In this document: positions 10,931-22,848 of the stretch, one piece after another | Layout of the letters: the number at the start of each line of letters is the position of its first letter | Position numbering within the stretch: position 1 is the first letter of the stretch | Source of the DNA: Panorpa germanica | Taxonomy: Eukaryota; Arthropoda; Insecta; Mecoptera; Panorpidae | Length of the DNA: 64,000 nucleotides | NCBI GenBank assembly: GCA_963678705.1 | Contig: OY783204.1 | Span: 16,440,759 to 16,504,758, forward strand | Direction: 5' to 3' | Made by a program: the position numbers and the translations under genes | The notes under the pieces: generated by a model | What the model saw: only the letters and a program-made list of their open reading frames with translations | Databases searched by the model: none | Told to the model about the DNA's origin: nothing

Positions 10931-12664
10931 ATATAAAAGGTAATCTTTGTTATGTTAATTAAATCTTACATTTACGTAACTGTATATAGAATGTATGCAG
11001 TTTAAGAAGAAATCTTAAAAACGTATAAATGCATATTACATAAATAAAACATTTCATTGAACCAACAACTTTCCGGCTGTATCACGCATGCGTGTTATAC
11101 ACATGTATGTCTGCACACGTTAATCTAATAGCATTTCATACAATGGCAGATTAATTGGTAATAACAAATGGACCAACAATTATTGGTGCACCTGTCGAAT
11201 TGACCTTGGAGATTATACAATAGATATACAAAAAAAACTAAATATATATATTTTTTCTAAATTGTAACATTGAATAGGCGCCAAATTTTGTAGCAAACAG
11301 GTTCACAATACTTAATTAATGTATTATTTATGGTATTTGTGGTGCAAAATTAGTCATCATATAAGAATGTATCTTGGGGCACACGAACATGAAATTCGCG
11401 CCTTTGCAGTCATCTGACGGTGACGCTGACTGTGACTATGACTGACTTGGATTTCACTGTCGTTTCACGTTTAACGAGTAACGACCCGCCGTTTTCGTCA
11501 TTGATACTGACTGACTGACTGACACACTAGACACCAGTAGCGGCACTAGCAGGGACATTTCACTTTTACTTTCGTACTTCATGTTTTTATTTACTGAGAT
11601 TAGTTTTGAAAATTTTTAATATAGATATACTATTGAATTTAAAATTTATTGTTAAGAATAATTAGGATTTACTAATTACAAACTATAAATCGTTTACAGT
11701 GTTGGTAGAATATTACTTATTAACATATATAGAAACTGTATATAATGCAATACTAGATGTAACTCTATTGGATGTTATATATTAAGTGTCACAGGCTCAA
11801 GCCAAGATCAGGCCTAAGAAACACAGCCCAAAACCAAATGGCCAGATAATAAAATAAGATCTGGGCAGGTCCAGACTTGTAACTGGGTTTTACTGAGACT
11901 CTCCGAGTGAAATATCGCTGACATTATTAAATATGTGACATTTTGGCTAGTTTCCGTTGTAGTGTGCACTGTACTTTGGCACGAAGATAAAATCTCTCCG
12001 ATTTTCAGACTTTACGGTGTGTGAGCTGAGAAAATGGTAGATTTTAATTGGAAAAGTAAACTAGACTTCGCTAAACGCGTCATTTCACCAAATGATATAC
12101 TGTGAAAGGTGTTTAAAGACAAGTGTTCACAGTTCCGCATGGTGTACATCAAATTCCTTCTCTTGCACATTTGATACGATAAATTTATTGTGCTTAATGC
12201 GTACCATGCCAATCTGTGCCTTAACCAGAAATTTATAGCAAATATTCAAGTGTTAATTTAATGTGTTACTTTAGCGGATACATTTTCTATTAAAATTTAA
12301 CACAATATATTTAAATTTTACATAATTTATTACTAAGGAAACTACACCTCAAAACAAAACATTTCTTTCATTTACTTTCCTTATACAATATACGCAACTA
12401 ATAAATAATTCCAAACAAAAAAATTTAATAAAATTTTGCATTATATTATTACAAAGAAAACAACTTAATATGATATATTTTTCTCTTTTTCTTTAGGAAA
12501 GATATACTCATATTATTCAAAATGATAATATTATCTGTTTTGAATGAAATCTTCACTTGAAATGGCGGAAAAACAAATGACAGAAAAGACAATGAGAAAG
12601 AGAAGCAATTCATCTTATGACAATTTTTAGAAGAAGTAATTGGGATGAGAATTGATCGATAAGG
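10931..12664. other. Non-coding stretch with a TGAC microsatellite and a less AT-rich block
   Basis: A less AT-rich block (11,380-11,560) contains repeated TGAC words, including TGACTGACTGACTGAC at about 11,507. No reading frame of interest was found; the frame at 12,012-12,212 is not domain-like. Confidence 0.45.
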
Positions 12665-13115
12665 GTCCATTTTTTAAATTGTTTATTGATATATTGGTTA
12701 CTTATTATGTATTGGTCTTTTTATTTTATTAAATATACAAAAATTGATAGATGTATATCTATTCAAAGTTTAAATTTTGGTTTACTGCGTAATATCTTGA
12801 CAACTCGACAATAATCCTATTTATTTTTCGTTTTATATCACGACATTATATGAAAACTTGATGGGTTCCACAGCAGCTGCCATTGCTATGACGTTTAATT
12901 CTGTATCTCTTTTATATTTCTCTTGTTAACATACCGCTCTTGTTTAAAGCCAAATGGTAATGCAGAAGAAGATAAGGAAAAAATGACTCAAAGACTTCTG
13001 TTCAATCGTTAATAACTTCTATAATATTGCAAATTGAATAAAAATAATTGGTTATTTGTGGTTTGATATCTAACTTTATCAATATTCAGTACAGTTTTAT
13101 AAAAATACATTCATG
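12665..13115 (-). mobile_element. Old, diverged MITE-B relative
   Basis: Follows the reverse-orientation long B variant seen at 23,365 and 42,300: an AAACTTGATGGG-type block, a block with GTTAATAACTTC, then TAACTTTATCAATAT and CAGTTTTATAAAAA. Both termini are degraded. This is the most diverged member in the window. Confidence 0.5.
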
Positions 13116-13850
13116 GTTCACAACCCAATTAAACGCGATACATTTTATCTCGAACAGGAAGAGAATAAACGAGAGTTGATTTAAAATTAAACAAACGAAA
13201 GTAAACTATCTATTTTGTGCGACAAACAGATAAAAAGATCACTTTGTTTTACATCTCCATCTCTACACATGTTCTGTAATATCTTATTAATTTGTACAAC
13301 GCAAGTACGCCACTGATAGACCACAGAACAAACGTCTAACAATTATTGACATTCTTCTAGTCTTGGCCTTCTAGGAAACAATGCGAAATGAACCATTTGT
13401 CAACAATAATTTAAATAGGTGTTTGACACTCTCACTTGTATTGTATTATGTGCTAACGATGCTGATGCCACACATCTCCACACAACGATTACTCTACAAG
13501 TCTACACAACGTTGGATACCGCACCGGTATTCAACGTACTTCACATCGTACATTGCACCACTGTGAAGTTGTACGAATAACCAGGCTAACATAATGTTAT
13601 GTTTTATGGATAATATAATACTAAACGCAACTAACTTGTAATATAAACAATACAAAGGTTATCGTTATCTTTATTATTACGAGTATGTATTATAACACTA
13701 AAGATAATACATAAATAATTAGTTTACATAAAGAAGATTAATCGGTTCTGTCCAATAATAAAGAGACATTGTAATTTTTATTTAACGTTCTTGTGTAGGT
13801 CTTAGAGTATATATATATGAGGAGTGCATAGCATATATTTCCTATAGATT
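13116..13850. other. AT-rich spacer
   Basis: The 61-codon frame at 13,381-13,566 has no recognisable domain. Nothing else was seen. Confidence 0.45.
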
Positions 13851-14339
13851 AAAAGTGTGTCCAAAATGTATGCGAGAGAGAAATGATATGTTCCAATTTG
13901 TTCTCGACGCGCATGCGTCGAAAGTGACAGCTGCCTAGATATAATAAACATTAATATTCTATTAAGATATAATAAATATTAAATATGTAAAAAAATTATA
14001 TTTCTTTAGTTGGTACAAAGCTCGTCCATCGGTAAAACAGTGGCCGTTCAGTGAAAACATACACTCATGAACGCCATAGATGACGCTGTATAGATAACGG
14101 CCAACACAGTTGATATTTGGAATAAACAGAACTCACGCTTTTAATTACATTTATATATAGTTTATTTATATTTATACATATCTACATTATTCTACATCAA
14201 TATTGTCATATTTAACAACTGCTCATATTATATCTAAACAGCCTAAATTGACTTGATAACTGTCACTTTCGACGCATGCGTATAGAGAACAAATAGGATC
14301 ATATACCTTTCTCTCTCACACACATTTTGGACACACTTT
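13851..14339. mobile_element. MITE-D with long inverted repeats and internal C-like segment
   Basis: The left end (from about 13,852, AAAGTGTGTCCAAAATGT then GCGAGAGAGAAA ... GCATGCGTCGAAAGTGACAG) is matched in inverse at 14,261-14,339 (CTGTCACTTTCGACGCATGC ... CATTTTGGACACACTTT). The inverted repeats are about 75-80 bp with scattered mismatches. The middle (13,985-14,150) is not inverted and matches the head of repeat C. There is no coding capacity and no clear target duplication. Confidence 0.82.
13985..14150 (+). repeat. Rep-C partial copy inside MITE-D
   Basis: Reads GTAAAAAAATTATATTTCTT then TAGTTGGTAC ... CCAACACAGTTGATATTTGG ... CAGAACTCAC. This parallels the first 180 bp of the C copies at 19,912 and 34,741 but ends before their TAAGTTATTATAAAATTA block. 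It is either a nested fragment or a D/C chimera. Confidence 0.55.
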
Positions 14340-14823
14340 CAGGTCCAGCATTTTCTCTCCATATATTTATGCTCTCTTGCTATTTTTATGCTTGTATATT
14401 TATTGCTATCTTGACGCACACATTTCGTATAAAGCTAAAATTTTGTGTAGCATATCTTTGAGTTTCAATGTTGACCTTGCCACCTTACATCATGCAGATG
14501 ACAGAGTAGCATGTTAAGAATTCCTTTACATTTCAAATCAAGTGAACCATGTGTAAGTAATGTAATATTTGCTCAACGTGTATTCGTCATTCACACCTTG
14601 GAAATAGTTAACTTGTTTTTATTATCTTGGTTTTTCACTTTTACTTTTCAATTTGATTATTTAAAATATATGTTACTCTCTGGTTTTTCGAGAATTATAC
14701 TTCTAGTTTAATATTATGAATCATTCTGTTAAACAAAATATGTAAATGTGATATAACCTAAAAGTGAAGTGAAGTTTGACGTTTGTAGTTTGATAAGGTG
14801 AATGGACTGCATCACTGTCTATT

Positions 14824-15130
14824 TCGTCTCCCAGTCGAAAGATCGTCTCCCGAGTCGAAATTTTAGACATATCCTTATCTTAAAATGGATCTTTGCCCCT
14901 CTTTTCATCCTGAAAACTTTAAAGTGAACCTCGTCTCATCCTAAACGTTATTAAATAACCCTCGCCTTATCCTAAATGAAACCATGATCCTCCTCATCTT
15001 ATTTTAAGTCAAACTGTGTAAACCTGATTCGAACCTGATATGATCAAAAGGAATGTAGGCCTAAAGGAGGAGCAAACATCTTATATAAAAGATCCTCTTT
15101 TCGAACTGCATGAACCCAGACACGGGTTCT
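14824..15130 (+). repeat. Short tandem repeats upstream of a TATA-like promoter (possible LTR remnant)
   Basis: Two near-copies of TCGTCTCCCAGTCGAAA occur at 14,824-14,861. They are followed by three 30-bp units starting at 14,927, 14,957 and 14,987 (AACCTCGTCTCATCCTAAA-type). A TATAAAAG box lies at 15,084 with the more GC-rich ACCCAGACACGGGTTC about 25 bp on. Repeats followed by a TATA box and a later AATAAA resemble a retroelement LTR or a small promoter, but no partner LTR is in the window. Confidence 0.4.
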
Positions 15131-15482
15131 TTTTGTTCGACTCGGTAACAGTAATCCACACTATATTCCATAAATTACAATGTACTTCATAAATAAATTC
15201 GACATTAAATTCCATAAGTTGAAAGAGTTTTGCAATTTATTTTCTTAATTTTAAAGTTATTTTTGTATTCTATTGAAAAATTACTGTTTTTTGGTGAATG
15301 TATCGTGTTTTATTGGTAATAAAATACCGTTCCATGAATTTTTATGAATGAAAAATATCAGTTTCCATAAAACATATTTAAACAATCATAGATATATTTC
15401 AGTTACTTTATACGGCTTATCGATGCAACTTGTGCTATATAATACCATTTCTATCGCAAAAAAAATTAGTCCAAAAATTTTT

Positions 15483-15621
15483 TAGACGCCTCTTTTTTAA
15501 CTGCACTGCACGAAAATAATAATAAAAATATAAATAACAATTATATGATTTAATGTATTACAGAATTATTTCTGCGATATTCTTTTTCGCTGTGCAACCT
15601 TAGCCTAAGAAAGAGGCGTCT
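15483..15621. mobile_element. MITE-J (about 140 bp, single copy here)
   Basis: The left end AGACGCCTCTTTTTTAACTG ... TGCACGAAAA is matched by an inverse right end (TTTTCGCTGTGCA ... TAAGAAAGAGGCGTCT). The imperfect inverted repeats are about 33-38 bp around an AT-rich centre. Confidence 0.65.
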
Positions 15622-15832
15622 TTTGACGAATTATTTTTACAGTGTACTTTAAGTGTTCGTCACATGCGACATATACATGCAATATCCAACATTCATAAAT
15701 AACATTTTTAAGACTTGATAGTACGTTTTGTTAAACTTTTATGGTTCAAACTAATGCGACATTCATATAGACGTATCACAGTCTACGTACTCTATCTTAA
15801 CAATCTACGAAAAATTAGAGTACCCAATAAAC

Positions 15833-16081
15833 ATTTGGTGAAGTGCCCTATTTTGTGACGTTTCTATCACTATTTCACTTCAATTATAGTTCGCATCAAC
15901 TTTGTCTTCATTTGTATTCCGACAGGTGGAGTGGTTCCGTCATCTGTAGCCGATAAAACAGATGATGGAACATTTCATATGAACGATTGTGAGAAACTGA
16001 ACTATAAATGAAGTCTTTCATGACAAAAAAATCATACGCATCTCCAATATGATGTCAAAATGCTCCAAAATGTTTACTGGG
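15833..16081 (+). mobile_element. MITE-A copy 2 (full length)
   Basis: Termini CCCAATAAACA and TGTTTACTGGG with TA on both sides. The interior parallels copy 1 (GTGACGTTTCTATCACTATT, then GTATTCCGACAGGTGGAG). It carries an extra GATGATGGAACATT-type block. Confidence 0.85.
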
Positions 16082-16198
16082 TATTATTCTTATAACATTC
16101 GTTTGTTTCCACTAGTTGTCGGTAAATGTACAATCCTTTGTAGAATGAACCCACTATTTTGTACTTGTATTATCACAATTAACATGGGGAATTAATTT

Positions 16199-16214
16199 GA
16201 AAAAAAAAAAAAAA
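16199..16214 (+). repeat. Poly-A run
   Basis: An uninterrupted run of A preceding ATATTTCC. No retroposon body could be attached to it. Confidence 0.6.
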
Positions 16215-16266
16215 ATATTTCCTCTCTAGGCCAGCCCTAGTTCATAAAAAAGAGTAATAAATTAAC

Positions 16267-16374
16267 CGCCTTACAAATAAATCTGTTATAAGATTTATAC
16301 CAGGTATAAAGCCCGCCCGGACAGGCTTATGATCAGTTTATATTTCGTATACATTTTATAACAGGTTTATTTGT
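16267..16374. mobile_element. MITE-E copy 1 (about 110-bp near-palindrome)
   Basis: Starts CGCCTTACAAATAAATCTGT and ends ACAGGTTTATTTG. The centre is GTATAAAGCCCGCCCGGACA. The same short element is at 52,531-52,644 with better preserved ends. Confidence 0.78.
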
Positions 16375-17939
16375 TTTATAAACACACAAAACAGTTTCAG
16401 TGAATACGTAGTAGCGACAAAGCATACCGATATATTCAGTTAATGTTTCTTTAGTTTGAACGTGTTGTACCTCTTCCAATATTTGTTGGATGTGGACGTC
16501 GCATTATATTAAAAATCCCGAACATTTTTTCTATGGAAAATAAGAAAGAACTTTTGAAAAGCTCCGTCAAACGTACTGTAATGACTTAAATTAATTAACA
16601 GCGTTATGATATCTTTAAAAGAAATCATTGACCTAATGTAGGAGCAGAAGACAAAACAAGATGCCAAAAAAGACTGGCACCATTATTTATTGTTAAAAAT
16701 AATTATAATGGTTTTAAAATAAAAACTGAAATGTGTCAAGAATTATTTAATAAATAGCTCTTCAAGTTGTTGTTAAATGGTCCAAAACATTTACAAAATT
16801 AGCTCTAAGCTAATTATTACATATTAAAATATGCGTCCTTGAAACTAAGAGTATAATAAAACGTACGTGTACACTGAACACTGTACACTGTACTCACAAC
16901 CGCACAAACAAAACTCATGTATCAGTCATTAAAACGTTGAAGTTCAAGAATCAAATCAATAAAAAAATATTAAAATACCATTCGCCAATTCGCACACGCT
17001 AAGGTTCTACTTATTATGTTGGATGTATGGTTATGTTTATATATATAGAATGTGATGGAGTGCTGTGTAGTGTCTAATGCCTTAAACATGGCCAAAAGCA
17101 GTCACGACAACGACCGCTGATCCGACCAGTATTTCTCAAAGTATCACCTGTGAAGAATCACATCCCTCTAAGGACAGTTACGTTTATTTAAAGAAGGAAT
17201 CTACCTTACGCGGTCTGAATTCATGAAGGACAGACCATTCGATCTTATGATGCATATTTTGCATTTTCTGCGTATTAAAGATATGGCAAATTAACAATGA
17301 AAACAGTTAAAAATAATAAGAATCGGAAACATTAATTCCAAGCCCACATACTTTACCAGTAACTGATGTTGAGGTCCAGAGGAAAGACAATGGATGGCGG
17401 AAGTAAAAAGAAAGATAATAGAGAAAGAGGACAAGTGAGAGGAAGTTTTATTTTAATGGCAATTTGAAAGAAAGGTAGACAGCGAAAAGCAGAGAAAAAT
17501 TGCTGACAGGAGGCAGAAATGGAAGCGGCAGCGAAACAAGGAAATATAGAGAACAGATAGAAACACGAGAAGAAGAAGAAACATTTTTGAAAATAATAAC
17601 CTAATGATAGACTAACTAGACTAAAAAAAGAAACAATGTAATTGACGCAATTAATGTAGAAGAATGTAATGCGTAACGGTAATAACGTTAAATAAATACA
17701 ATACAACATTTTGACCTATGTTATTGCTATTTGAAAAATTAATCTACTCTTTTGAACATTAAAATATTATATAAGAAAAGACAGAATAGTATTAGGGGCG
17801 ATAGAAGGCTACGTGCCTACGAAGCCCAAAAAAATCTATAAATAAAAAAAAAAAAAAAAACATTAGAATATTTATAAAAACCGTTAAGACCACGTTTTTA
17901 TATTTAAAAAAATCATAAGATGTTCCTTTTAAGAATTAT
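16375..17939. other. Non-coding stretch, nothing secure
   Basis: At 17,375-17,440 a plus-strand frame reads EERQWMAEVKRKIIEKEDK before a stop. This charged segment could be a scrap of retrotransposon ORF, but it is too short to assign. The 118-codon minus-strand frame over 17,353-17,709 is its low-complexity shadow. Confidence 0.4.
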
Positions 17940-18395
17940 GGGGCCCATCCATAAATAACGTCACAGAAATTTCCCGCTATTCTTACAATCCCACTTTATT
18001 CCTCCCCCTTCAGTTAATAATTTTTTTTTAAATATTTTATTGTTTTAGAATAAATGTCTCTTTTTAATTCTCTATTTTCTACTTTTTTCAAGAAATGACC
18101 TTCCTTTTTAAGTCTATTATTTTAAATTTCTTTTTTAACTTACTACACATTTCAATTAATACATTTTTTTTAATATTTTATATGCATTTTTTAAGATGGA
18201 AATTTCTACTTTTTTTCACAAAATCACTTTTCGTAATTCTTTCTTTACAATTTTTTTAAAACCTAGACTATTCTTCAGGGTTTCTGTGTTTTATTTTGTA
18301 TGTAACATCACACACTTCTGACCTCTCCCCTCCTGTAACAATTTGTGGACCCCCTCCCGCTACCCTTACATGTGAAGTAATTTATTGATGACTCC
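17940..18395. mobile_element. Rep-G copy 1 (longest)
   Basis: The left end GGGGCCCATCCATAAATAAC then GTCAC is matched in inverse by GTGAAGTAATTTATTGATGA then CTCC at 18,371-18,395. Between them are CCTCCCCCTT and GACCTCTCCCCTCC blocks and AT-rich filler. Family members with CATCCATAAATTACGTCAC-type ends are common in arthropod genomes. This copy is non-coding. Confidence 0.6.
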
Positions 18396-19911
18396 TAAAT
18401 ATATTTAGAATATAACTGTTTTGTTTAAATAAAATATCAAGTTTGTTTATCAAAGGAAAATATTATAAAATAGTGTTAATTAAAGACGTTCACAAACGAT
18501 GTTATTACATTCTCATGATTTCAAAACCGGAAGTCAGAGACACAACATCAATTATTTCAAAAACATTTTTTTTATATACTATCTTTCATAAAGAGTAATA
18601 TCACACAAGTTTTTAGAACCTGTGATCAACCCTACACGACATCCTAGTGTGCGTAGTGGACAAGTCAACTCATTCATGCTAGAATTACTAGTAGTTAGTT
18701 TTTAGATGTCGAAACAATACAATCAAACATATGTCTACATCTAGTTGAACAGTTTCGCCAGACTTTAGAACATATACTTAGTCCATAGACTACAGGCGGC
18801 TATCGACACGGACTGTCGTGTCACATCTACCGGCTACAGGCAATAGGCAATAGTGTGACTGCAACGTAATATATTCATAATTCTAATCGACCCTTACATG
18901 ATTTACATAGTAATTTGAATTAATTATTAAGCCACTGTGTTGAGCAGTCTAGCAGTCAGTAGTTACTTGTGTAGTGCAATAGGTTTACTAGTGGTGGTGA
19001 GCGAGAGAGTACATGTGTGTTCACTATAAACATGTACGTACACGCACGCGGGAGGGTGACGGGTGTGTGGGGTGTGTGTGTGAGAAGTCTGTGATTTACA
19101 CACATCAAATGCAGGTTATTGAACGCCCAGAAGTCAGTAAGCGACACCACTAGACGTCACGGGAACAATAACAACTCCCTATCGCCCCCCTCTCACACCC
19201 GCACCATAACCATTCTTCTCACTTCATAACATAATTTAGTAGATTCCTGATTTTGTTCGAAATCAAAATTATGCGCCAGTCTGGGATTCTTACCAGCAAC
19301 GAAAAAACGTTTTCCTTTATAATTGTAAATTATTGTTAGAGCTATTTGACCTAATGAATACTTCGACTACTTCTCTGTGGCTTCAACTCAGGCCTAGCAA
19401 TAACATCATGCAGAGTTCCAGAATTAGTCATTCAGCTGAGATACTGATAGTACTCTTTTGGGACTTATGGACCAGAACACGTGTCTGAAGGACCACGTTT
19501 GAACACGGGGACTTCGAGTAGAGAGTTCAGCACGGGACATTGGATACACAACACTGGTAGGTACACCCTACAATATGTGGGTTTTGAGACAACTTTAGGG
19601 TGTCAATATACAAGGATTTACAGACTTACAGCTGGGAATCTCGAATTCCGAGATTCTTACCTAATTTAAATGACTGGAAAGCTTAAATGACGGGACCACT
19701 ATCCTATATTACATAGATTCTATTACGAGTATATCTATTTTATTGATTTAATTATTCTGATGAATTGTGATTCTTTTGTATTCTAAATAGTTATACAGTA
19801 AGCTTAATATGTTACCAAATTTTCTAGGATCGTTGGTATGTTTTGTATAAGTCTTACCAATATCTTTGTTGCCTATGCTCTTGGTTATAATGGATTTTAA
19901 TTTTTATAAGT
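18396..19911. other. Non-coding stretch
   Basis: GT-rich simple sequence lies at about 19,050-19,085. The 62-codon frame at 19,481-19,669 has no recognisable domain. Nothing else was identified. Confidence 0.4.
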
Positions 19912-19912
19912 G

Positions 19913-20300
19913 TAAAGAAATTATATTTCTTTAATTGGTAACACTGACCAGAGATATTACAACTGCATTCTGGTCAGATGAGCTAACGGTATATATTAGT
20001 TATAGCTACTTTCATTGTAGTTTATGCCAACAGCTAGTACAGTTGATATTTGGAGTCGACAGAACTCACTGTGCATAATGTTAAGTTATTATAAAATTAG
20101 ATAAAAAGGCATTGACAATTTAAATAATAAACTTCAAATATCGTTTCATTGATTTCAGGTAAGGTACTACGACTTAAGTTTAACAGTGTAATTACACGTA
20201 TAATGTGTATGTAAATTACTAAAATAAAAGTCTTTGATTTCAAAAGCAACAAATAAGTTTAATTAAAAATTTACAATTTCTAAAATGTCTTATAAGTGGC
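19913..20300 (+). repeat. Rep-C copy 1 (about 380 bp; solo-LTR-like)
   Basis: Begins with the palindrome AAAGAAATTATATTTCTTT. It then has ACTGACCAGAGATATTACAA, AGCTAACGGTATATATTAG (TATA-like) and TTGGAGTCGACAGAACTCAC, followed by several AATAAA/ATAAAA words and TTTGATTTCAGGTAAG. A possible 4-bp AGTG flanks it on both sides. Sister copies lie at 34,741 and 43,731. An LTR-like order (TATA box, then polyadenylation words) is suggestive, but the termini are not TG...CA. Confidence 0.7.
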
Positions 20301-20436
20301 ATTAATTGTTCCTAACGGTCGATTGGAACTAATTATTAATAAATGAATGTTATAAAATTATTGACTTTTAATTGAGAGAGCGCTAACACTATTAAAGATC
20401 CATATCTATAGAGTAGACTAAACAAGAGGTTCTTCA

Positions 20437-21039
20437 ATGGGCTTGTGTCCTATGTCTTAATAAAGTAAGTTACTAGAACCTCAAATGTTCAATTATTTTT
20501 TAATAACTCCTTATATGTTAAGAGATATTAACAATTAAAAAAGTCATTTTGTCTCTTTAATTATTAAAGGGACTCAACGTTGTACACATTCCAAATGCAT
20601 GTGACATCACAATCCTTGTGTAAAGTTACCAACCTTACAGGTTATAAATCTCTGCTATATGTATTTATACATCAAAATATCAAATATTATTTACAGCTAT
20701 TTCAAGGAACAATGAAATTTCAATATTATGTCTGCCTTAGCAGGATTAAATAAAATAAATACTTATTATTTGACTTGATTATTTGACTTCCAACAGCTAC
20801 AAAACATTACCACAGCACTGACCTACTCAACAAATAACTGACGTATAAAATGCAATTCACGTCATACAAATATGGCCGACCATTTCTAGCGCTAAAACTA
20901 CAATTCAAATTTTTAATTGCTATATCTCCGTCAATATTTAGATATTTAATAAAATAGACACGCCAATACACATTTATTCACATCAATTTCAATCAACAAT
21001 TGAAAAATCGACCACAAAAAAATGAAGACACAAGCCCAT
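20437..21039 (+). mobile_element. MITE-B copy 2 (full length, 603 bp)
   Basis: Inverted termini ATGGGCTTGTGTCC and GACACAAGCCCAT enclose the complete B body, including the TAGCGCTAAAACTACAATTC block and the ATTGCTATATCTCCGTCAAT block. A TA duplication is not evident at this copy. Non-coding. Confidence 0.88.
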
Positions 21040-21054
21040 TCCAGTTTTGTTTAA

Positions 21055-21150
21055 GACCGACAACAGTTAACTAACGAAAAATATAACCCAAGTCTATTAG
21101 TTGAGCTTGAACTACACTTATGCAGAACAAAATTTAGAGCTGAGAAACAG
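21055..21150 (+). repeat. Rep-H copy 2
   Basis: CAGTTAACTAACGAAAAATA then TAACCCAAG ... TGAACTACACTTATG, parallel to the copy at 8,610. Confidence 0.55.
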
Positions 21151-21209
21151 AAGTAATAACCAAGGTTTATAATAAACACTTAGTTAATTGACTATGAAAA
21201 AATCGGTAC

Positions 21210-21295
21210 TAAGAGGCTTTCTATAAATTATGTCACAAAAATTTCCGGCTATTCTTACTCCTCCTCCCCTTCCTCCTCGCTTGTCACATTTTACG
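21210..21295 (+). mobile_element. Rep-G fragment
   Basis: TTTCTATAAATTATGTCACA then AAAATTTCCGGCTATTC and CCTCCTCCCC match the left end and first C-rich block of the G copy at 17,940. Confidence 0.5.
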
Positions 21296-21424
21296 ATTTC
21301 TCCATTTTCAATCGTCGAAAAATCACAAATATATGTATACATTTTCAAACTTAAATAATGCTATTTTCTTGTACTTTGAAAATTTAAAAAAATTGTGTAA
21401 GGATAAAGTAAGTTTTATTTATTT

Positions 21425-21668
21425 AATTTATTTAAACGTTAGTCTATCACTAATGACCTCCTACTAAGCTGGCATTTATGGGGTTGTGGCCTCATACATG
21501 TGCACTACCCCACTACCGAATAAGGTTCTACGATTATGTGACACATAATCAATTTAACGTTCATAGAACTCAAAGCCAGAAAATACACTGTTGGTATTGG
21601 GTTCGAACCCAAAGACACAGTATTCTGGTGCCAAGCATTAATACTCTCGGCCACTAACACTTACTCTG
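21425..21668 (-). repeat. SINE copy 1 (tRNA-derived head)
   Basis: On the minus strand the head reads GTTAGTGGCCGAGAGTATTA (box A-like). About 35 nt later comes GGGTTCGAACCC (perfect box B). The body follows (AAATTGATTATGTGTCACA ... GTGCACATGTATGAGG ... CAGCTTAGTAGGAGGTCATT). The order of RNA polymerase III boxes followed by a conserved non-tRNA body is that of a SINE. The body recurs at 28.4, 31.0 and 37.5 kb. Confidence 0.75.
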
Positions 21669-22148
21669 TGTCGTATACAAAGTAATTTATGTTAAATAAA
21701 TAATAATACTTGAACTGTATTCAGTAATTCTATTTGTTAATGTAAGAGTTGTTACAAAAATATTCTTTTCTAAAACTATTTTGAAACTATTTCTACTAAA
21801 ACTACGAGCATCATGACCTCCAGCACCATAGATACAAGGTCATATTTATAAAATAACATTATTCGTTCTGAACGCACAAATGTGCGCAGTGCCGAATTGA
21901 AAGCAAATATACCCACTGGAATAATTAAACAATATTGACTTATATAGGTCCTACCAGTTATCAAACCCTGGGCTATGTAATAAATATACATGTTTAGTGG
22001 GTGTGGTCTGAAATAATCTGTTAAATATGCTTGTAAATTTACTACAAATTTAATAGAAAAAGCATAGCAGAATTAATAACCAGATACAATAATTATTTGT
22101 CATTATTTATCATTGATAAGAATATTTATATACTCGTAAATAAAGCAG
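21669..22148. other. AT-rich spacer
   Basis: No coding or repeat signal; the 71-codon minus-strand frame is not domain-like. Confidence 0.45.
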
Positions 22149-22393
22149 CACAGTAAACATTTTGGAGTCACTTTGCCATCATATTAAAGATGCGCATGAC
22201 TTTCTTGTCAGGAAAGAGTTCAGTTTCTCGTAGTCATTCATATAAAATGTCTATTTTATCGGTTGCAAATGGCGAAACCACTTCACCTGTCGGAATACAA
22301 ATAAAGAAAAAGTTGACGAACTATAACTGAAGTGAAATAGTGATAGAAACGTCACAAAACAGGACACTTTATCAAATTGTTTTTATTGCTGGG
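22149..22393 (-). mobile_element. MITE-A copy 3
   Basis: Reverse orientation: CAGTAAACATTTTGGAGTCA ... GTCGGAATACAAATAAAG ... GATAGAAACGTCACAAAAC ... ending ATTGCTGGG. Both termini are slightly decayed, so TA flanks are no longer clear. Confidence 0.8.
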
Positions 22394-22807
22394 AGAGTAG
22401 GTCAAAATAAAAAATTAGATAAAGGGAAAAGAAGTAGAGATAAGAAGAAATATATTTAAATATACTGTAAATTAATGTTAATGTAATTCACAGTGCGAAA
22501 AATGGACAGTGGCCCTAAGAAGCCCATCAAATTATAATAACAAAAAAATATGTGTTTATTATAACCGGCTTATGATTTGTAATTAGTAAAACTAATTATT
22601 TCTGTATTTTTTTTTTCGTCTCTGTTTTCGACCAATGAATACTACTTTAGCTTAAAGGGCGCTTTCAAGTTACAATACTCAGTACGGCACTGCACACATA
22701 GTTAAGCGTGCCTACTGAAATTGAACGCGTAATCTATTATTGGCACTTTGGCAGTGACTTTGACTTGGCGATTCCGTTTGAAATCTAAATTCACGAAACA
22801 TATTCTC

Positions 22808-22848
22808 CTCACACACACACACACCCACACACCCACACGCACACACGT
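22808..22848 (+). repeat. CA microsatellite
   Basis: Imperfect (CA)n with interspersed CCC and CG steps. Confidence 0.85.

Noticed and set aside
10608-10943. 111-codon plus-strand Ser/Phe-rich frame
   Set aside because: It is the complement of the charged, A-rich retrotransposon remnant on the minus strand.
17353-17709. 118-codon minus-strand hydrophobic frame
   Set aside because: Low-complexity Phe/Ser/Leu sequence complementary to a purine-rich tract. No start context, no domain.
21590-21660. tRNA gene (perfect GGTTCGAACC box B and box A-like word)
   Set aside because: The head does not close into a cloverleaf with an acceptor stem, and a conserved non-tRNA body follows in several copies. 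It is a SINE.
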